From assembly GCA_019096195.1 (NCBI GenBank), contig JAGTXK010000038.1, positions 1 to 64,000 on the forward strand: a stretch of 64,000 nt of DNA. The letters run 5' to 3'. Each line of letters opens with the position of its first letter. The first letter of the stretch is position 1. The stretch is from Boletus sp. NGJ (Eukaryota; Basidiomycota; Agaricomycetes; Boletales; Boletaceae). The notes below the pieces were generated by a model. That model was not told the origin of the DNA, searched no databases, and worked only from the letters and a program-made list of their open reading frames with translations. Positions 59,301 through 64,000 of the stretch are shown here, in pieces. The translations under genes were made by a program, and so were the position numbers.

Positions 59301-60184
59301 ACATTCATTTATGAACTTGTGAGGTCATATTTCTGCTGCAATGCAACTTTACTAACATTTCTATAACTCAGATTCTTCATATAGAGGCTATTCCCAATAG
59401 AACAGAAGACAATGAAGATTCTCTCCAATTGTTTTGCAACTGTTCTAAGACTCAGCAGAAGGACTGGTAAGGCACTGCATTTAATGGACTACAAGGTACT
59501 GACCAAACACTCCATATTCCCCTTCTAATTGTTCCCATAGGTCAGCTCAAGTTCACTGATCACTCACGACAGATATCACTTGAGAAAATCAGCCAGAATC
59601 TTTATGCCATCATCTATATTTATGTCTATAATCTGTGGCATGACACTGTGGACTTACAGTGGAGTACAAATGTCCTTCTTAACAGTGAGAACTTCATGAG
59701 TAATGTCAAATTTTTCTCTCATCTCTAGCTCAATGGGCTTTGCTATGGTGCTGCCACTCTTCATTATGGAAAATCAGCATGATATGCCTACATCAATGAA
59801 TGGGAACCAGTTGAAATCCAGCATCTACTTACTATCAAGCATAGGCACTGAAATAGCATGGAATTGCTCGTTACTCACATTGCAATTGTCCAACACTTTT
59901 GTCAGGATAATGATTTGCCCAAGTTTCCATGGGAGATGTGGTAAGTTAGTGTGGCATTTCCTCCCATCACACATACTCAACCTCAATGCAAACACAGGGT
60001 TACTGATCTTGATGTTTCCCAATGGTACGTAAATCTCCTTGGCCCCAATTGTGTTGTATCCATAACATCTCTTTCTGGACACTTTATTCTCGCACAAATC
60101 CATGTCTTGAACCAGAATATCTGGGTTACAATCACATTTGACCATATATGCATTGTACATCAGCACTTTATTTCTGTGAATTAG
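56316..60184 (+). pseudogene. TNP2-type (CACTA/EnSpm) transposase, decayed
   Basis: Plus-strand pieces in family order: an acidic N-terminal part (FKELFDNWGDIPQG, 56686-56976), NIDWYTPLF, STGAFYAIICNNP, VMVIPGPTEPSLE (57696-57917), GLYSHTSKFFMCPLC (near 58150), QWSVMNYLLAWLPGQSLLVEFMH (near 58400), IQEFFKSLIWPVEATRLPPS (58600), RNAKMDHNLCQHYHVILEF (58960), GCHLTPYFHLANHL (59115), and LSGHFILAQIHVLNQNIWVT (to 60184). Many stops lie between them; a few are introns, most are decay. CACTA elements cut and paste with 2-3 bp target duplications. Ends were not found. Confidence 0.75.
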
Positions 60185-60298
60185 GTATACTAACAAGTTT
60201 GCTCTTAGATGAATCTGAAAACTGATGTACAAGCAGAGTATGAGGAACAGTGAGGCAATGTGGTATATTGTACAATTGTCAATTGGTGAGGCAATTAG

Positions 60299-61722
60299 TT
60301 AAACACTTCATCATCCTCATTCTTTTCTTCATACTCATCTCCATCTCCATTGTCATCTTTCTCATCATCTTCATCCATGTTGGCATTGTTTTCTGCATTG
60401 TTTGGTGTGTCTTCTATATGAGGTGAGTTATATTTGTCATGAGCACAACTTGTTAACTGTCATACCATTGGTAGGCATTCAAATATATTGTGACCCATCA
60501 TGTGGGTGGGCTATTAACCATCCCCCATCAATCACACCCTCTAGAATCTTAAGGCCACTCTTGAACACCGGTAAGTCTTTTTCTCGAGGACTGCTAATCT
60601 TGCACTCATAATGGGATGGCTTTGCCTTGTTTGCAAGGTCATTGAGATGACTTACAGCATCATTGACCTTGTTATTCCCATGAATGTCATTTGTCAATCA
60701 CAGTTAATGATAGGAACCCACCAGATCAGCTCTATATGCTGGGCGCCATGTGATCCATGGCAGTTTTGATGGTGCCTTATACTTAGCCACAGGCTTTACT
60801 CTATTTACCTATTGCTCTTCATCTATCCCAGGGTCAATTCCTCTATCCTCCTCTGTGCTCTCATCTGTTGACTGATAATGAAATGAGAACATAAAATCCT
60901 ACACAGGTTCCTGAAGGTCCAATTGATCATAGACAGTGACATGCTTGTCAGCTTTCTGTCTTTTGTAAGTCTAGCCTCTATTGTAGTATATTTCATCATT
61001 AACTTACTGTTCACTTTCTAGCATCCTGGCATAACATCTGTGCACTTGACTTCCCTTTCAGCTTGGCACCACCATAAGTGAGTGTGATCCCATTTGAGTC
61101 ACGATACTCTTTAGCATAATGCTTAAAGACTTTATGCAGATGACCAAAGATATCAGCCTTCTTTTCTTCAAATAGTTTGGCTGTAATCATGGGTTGTACA
61201 CTCTGAATGTTATTCATAATGTAGGTGACCATCAGTGCATGCCAAGGTGAGTTGTCACCCCAATCCTTTGTGAAATCAGGTCTGATCTGATTGTCTTTAA
61301 TCTGAGCTCTATTGGGATGTGGATGGAACATATTGATCTCATATGGCACATGAATCCAAATAGCCTTTGGGAAGCATTGACAAATGGCGGTCTATTTCAG
61401 GTAAGTATGTACTAAGATATGCATGCCTGATTACCTCATTTACGTTCCATACGTTGTCCCTTTCATTTCTTAAGGTCACTCCAGAGTCCTCACCATTTGT
61501 GGCAGATTGTTTGCTCCAATGCTTCTTCTCAGTAATTGGGTTCCCTGCAACAACTGGTTTCATGTCACTGAGAGAAGCCACATTCAAGTTGATTGTTTCA
61601 AGCCTGCCAATCACCTCAGTAACCATTGAAGAGAGGCTCTGAAGACCAGTATGAATCTCCTTCATGTCCTTGGTGTTCTGGCCCTGTGCTTCATGCAGGG
61701 TTGCTATCTCATCATGAAGCAT
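60299..61722 (-). pseudogene. Partner gene convergent with the TNP2-type transposase, decayed
   Basis: Minus strand. A coiled-coil N-terminus (MLHDEIATLHEAQGQN, LQSLSSMVTEVIGRLETI, 61722-61540), a middle part (IRPDFTKDWGDNSPWHALMV, HYAKEYRDSNG, 61349-61011), then DFMFSFHYQSTDESTEEDRG (near 60880), and an acidic tail (DEDDEKDDNGDGDEYEEKNE) to a TAA at 60299. Similar proteins accompany CACTA-like transposons in Agaricomycetes, as I recall. The function is unknown; a DNA-binding helper of the transposase is a guess. Stops interrupt it. Its end faces the end of the TNP2 gene 115 bp away, so the two may form one two-gene element. Confidence 0.55.
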
Positions 61723-62590
61723 CTTGATCTTGGCATTCTGATCCTAGATTGTGTGGTGGGAATTATCAACTTCTTCCTGCAGTTTCCATGCTTCATTAGC
61801 AAATTCTCAAATTACTTTACATAACTTTAAGACACTTTGACAATTTTGTAAAGTAATTCCATGAGCTAAAGCAGTCAAAGTCCATAAAGCACTGAAGTGT
61901 GACATGTTTGTCATGCTCCAAGTTTCATAAAGTACTAAAGTAGTACCAAAGTTCAAGTACTGTATCTCAAAGTTAGTACTAGCCATATATTATAGTATCC
62001 ATCCGACAGCCAATCACAGGCTAACCATTGAACAACTCAAAGTGAAATGACCTCCCATCATCCAGCACAGTGGTGGACTCATTAAATCAAGGAGATGGAC
62101 CTTTTGCATCTTGATATTGGTGATAAAGTAAGAGCTGATGAACCCATGCACGATGCACTGCATGCCCTCTGTGATTTCAATCTTGTCCTCAATTGTACAG
62201 CCCTCCTTAAGCACACTGACCTGACAATGAGATCATGGGAAATGAAGGGGGATGCTGTTGTCAGAAGGAGTGGGGGAAGAATGATGTAGTTAGCAGGGTG
62301 TAAACACTTATGTCAGGAAATTGAGGGGATTGAGGTCAAGATAGGGAGATGGACCTTTGTGTCTTGACATTGGTGATAAAGTAAGGGCTGATGGACCCAT
62401 ATGCAAGGTGCCACATGTCCTCTGCAATCTCAGAATTTATAGGTTGAAGTGACAAGGAATTGGGCTGGTGCAATATGTGTCTTTAATGGGTGGACTGTCC
62501 AAACACAGGTTCACAGTTAGTATCCCAAGACCATGCATATGCCAGTAGGCTGTATGGAATGGACACACGGCAATCAAATTTGGCACAGAT
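61723..62590. other. AT-rich repeat-bearing spacer between transposon remnants
   Basis: No gene. An 11-bp perfect inverted repeat (AATTACTTTAC at 61810-61820, GTAAAGTAATT at 61848-61858) could fold into a hairpin. Copies of AAAGTACTAAAGTA-like motifs follow at 61930-61975. The direct repeats at 62085-62440 are listed separately. Confidence 0.5.
62085..62440. repeat. Direct repeat of about 105 bp, two copies 250 bp apart
   Basis: GGAGATGGACCTTT starts both copies (62089 and 62347). They share TTGGTGATAAAGTAAG, GCTGATG(A/G)ACCCAT and ATG(C/T)CCTCTG at matching spacing, to about 62190 and 62440. The copies are about 80% identical. They may be subterminal repeats of one of the neighbouring DNA transposons. 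Confidence 0.7.
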
Positions 62591-64000
62591 ATATGAATAG
62601 TGTGTTCTAAGAGGCAATTTCGAAAGCACGATGGTCAGCATACTTGTTTACATAATAAGAGCAAAAGATATCTGGGTCTGACTTCTAAAGGGATCTCATT
62701 TGTTCCATATACTGGGATTAGATGAGTAGCATAGTAAATGGTGTTGATGTGGATGACTGAAATGTCAGGCTGATGGCAAGTATTGTAGCCTGGATGGTCC
62801 ACATCTCTGTATCTTGATCAAGTTCATCTAAGAGAACAAACCATTGGACAACAGCACAAGGATAGTCCTGTCCGTCCTGAGTCTTGAATGAGAAAAAGGC
62901 ATGAATGCACACAACATCCATCCCTCTCATTCCCTGAACTTCAGGATCAGTAGTTACAAATGCACAATCCAGTCACTGAGGACCATGCCTCTATAATGGG
63001 CATGATCAGATCATCTCGTGCCACATCCCACCAACCCCACTAATATCACTGGAGGCATAGAACATGGCTGATGCAGCATTGAAAACCTTGACCTTGCCAT
63101 CATACATAGGGCACTTGCAAAGAGAGATGTCAGCTAAGTCATGGGGATCTTCAGGGTTCAACATCTGGAATAGGAACCACTGGATAAGCTCACACAATTG
63201 TGGTGTCCTAAGCTCGAGGCTCAGCTCAGCCACTGTTCATGCATGCTTTCATTCTGGAAGAGTGACATCAAGCCAAATATAGTTGTGAGGTAGGTTGAGT
63301 ACTTATGAACAGTGCGTGCCAGCTCAACTTGCACATCTATATGAGTTGGTTCATCCACAGGGAAACCATCATTGTACTCTTGTATCTGAGAGGTATCATC
63401 AGTGGAATTGGGGCAGCCCTGTGTTTGCCCTGCATTGGGCTGATTTGTTTGTGCTACAAGCACAACATCAGCAAATCAGCCAATAAACATATAATGAAGT
63501 ATTATCTACCTGAATCTTCTAAAACATGAGACACACATGTTCCATTAAGCATTTTGCACTGATTAAAATCAACACAACACCATGCCAACTTGTCCAGTCA
63601 TTGGTTGGTTATTAACATCTGTCTGAGTGCATTGTGGTGATTTGACTGTCTATATGGCTGCTTGACAGCTTTGATATGCTTTGACTCAGTGATCAAAGAA
63701 CATGAGCCATTTGAAGCACCAAAGAGACAAATAAGATTGGGATAGTGTGTTATCGCATGTTGGTGAGGAAAGCAAGAAAGTGGACACAATATCTGGGTAG
63801 AATACTTTGCAGTATTGGTGGAAGTGCTCTAGTGCAGCATTGATGGCAATTAATGTAGTATTGGTAATTGTGCTGCGACACACAAGATAGCAGAACTCAA
63901 GGAGTGCATGCATTGCCCATACCACATCATATGGGACATGGCCTTTGATTGCTAGGAGATACACCTAACACAAGTGAGCATAATACTTCCGAATGAGATC
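62590..64000 (-). pseudogene. Plavaka-type (CACTA-like) transposase, decayed, runs off the right edge
   Basis: Minus strand, in order from the right edge: GHVPYDVVWAMHALLEFCYLVCR (63964-63860), LFGASNGSCSLITESKHIKAVK (near 63680), LSLELRTPQLCELIQWFLF (63200), KVKVFNAASAMFYASSDISGVGG (63070), GMDVVCIHAFFSF and WFVLLDELDQDTEMW (62930-62790), and a last block near 62600. The SITESKHIKAVK block is the best mark of the Plavaka family. Several stops separate the blocks. The N-terminal part lies beyond 64000. It is the same family as the fragment at 40840-41590, but a different region and strand. Confidence 0.75.

Noticed and set aside
1-64000. tRNA, rRNA, CRISPR arrays, bacterial-type operons
   Set aside because: I saw none. 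The genes are spliced and eukaryotic, and repeats lack the regular short repeat-spacer pattern.

Overview
The window is nuclear DNA of a filamentous basidiomycete, most likely an Agaricomycete. Host genes are cut by many 45-75 bp GT-AG introns. The protein families are typical of mushroom-forming fungi: a Dnf-type P4-ATPase, a Zn2Cys6 regulator, an orphan seven-helix membrane protein and a Prx5-type peroxiredoxin. The transposons (Plavaka, TNP2-type CACTA, Harbinger with a Myb/SANT partner, hAT, chromoviruses) are those of Agaricomycetes. A Ceratobasidiaceae-like source is my guess, not shown by the sequence.

Layout. 1-3 kb: a Tc1/mariner element with an uninterrupted DD34E transposase, cut by the left window edge, then an old LTR and a gag-like fossil. 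3.6-32.2 kb is the host gene island. In order it holds a decayed UbiA-type prenyltransferase (+), a secreted, probably membrane-anchored pepsin-like protease (-), a Zn2Cys6 transcription factor (-), a 4.8 kb stretch with no convincing gene, a seven-helix membrane protein (-), a P4-ATPase flippase (-) divergent from an FAD-dependent oxidoreductase (+), a Lys/Ala/Pro-rich chromatin-type protein (-), and a peroxiredoxin (-) divergent from an OST-alpha/DUF300 membrane protein (+). I rebuilt the exons by hand. For every complete host gene except the FAD oxidoreductase (one junction unresolved) the reading frame closes exactly.

32.4-64 kb is a transposon graveyard. A Harbinger-type unit (Myb/SANT gene plus DDE transposase) carries a hAT element with 8-bp target duplications. 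Then come an AT-rich stretch with a mirror-image hexamer repeat and a Plavaka fragment. Next is an old Ty3/gypsy element (about 41.6-55.4 kb) that itself holds a complete-length chromovirus (46320-52778, target duplication GCCAT) and a solo LTR. Last are TNP2-type CACTA remains with a convergent partner gene, and a second Plavaka transposase remnant running off the right edge.

The older insertions are strongly depleted in CpG, while the younger nested chromovirus and the module next to the host genes keep CpGs. This fits decay of methylated cytosines and lets the insertions be ordered. Within the gene island, two divergent gene pairs (flippase/oxidoreductase, peroxiredoxin/OST-alpha) share short promoters.
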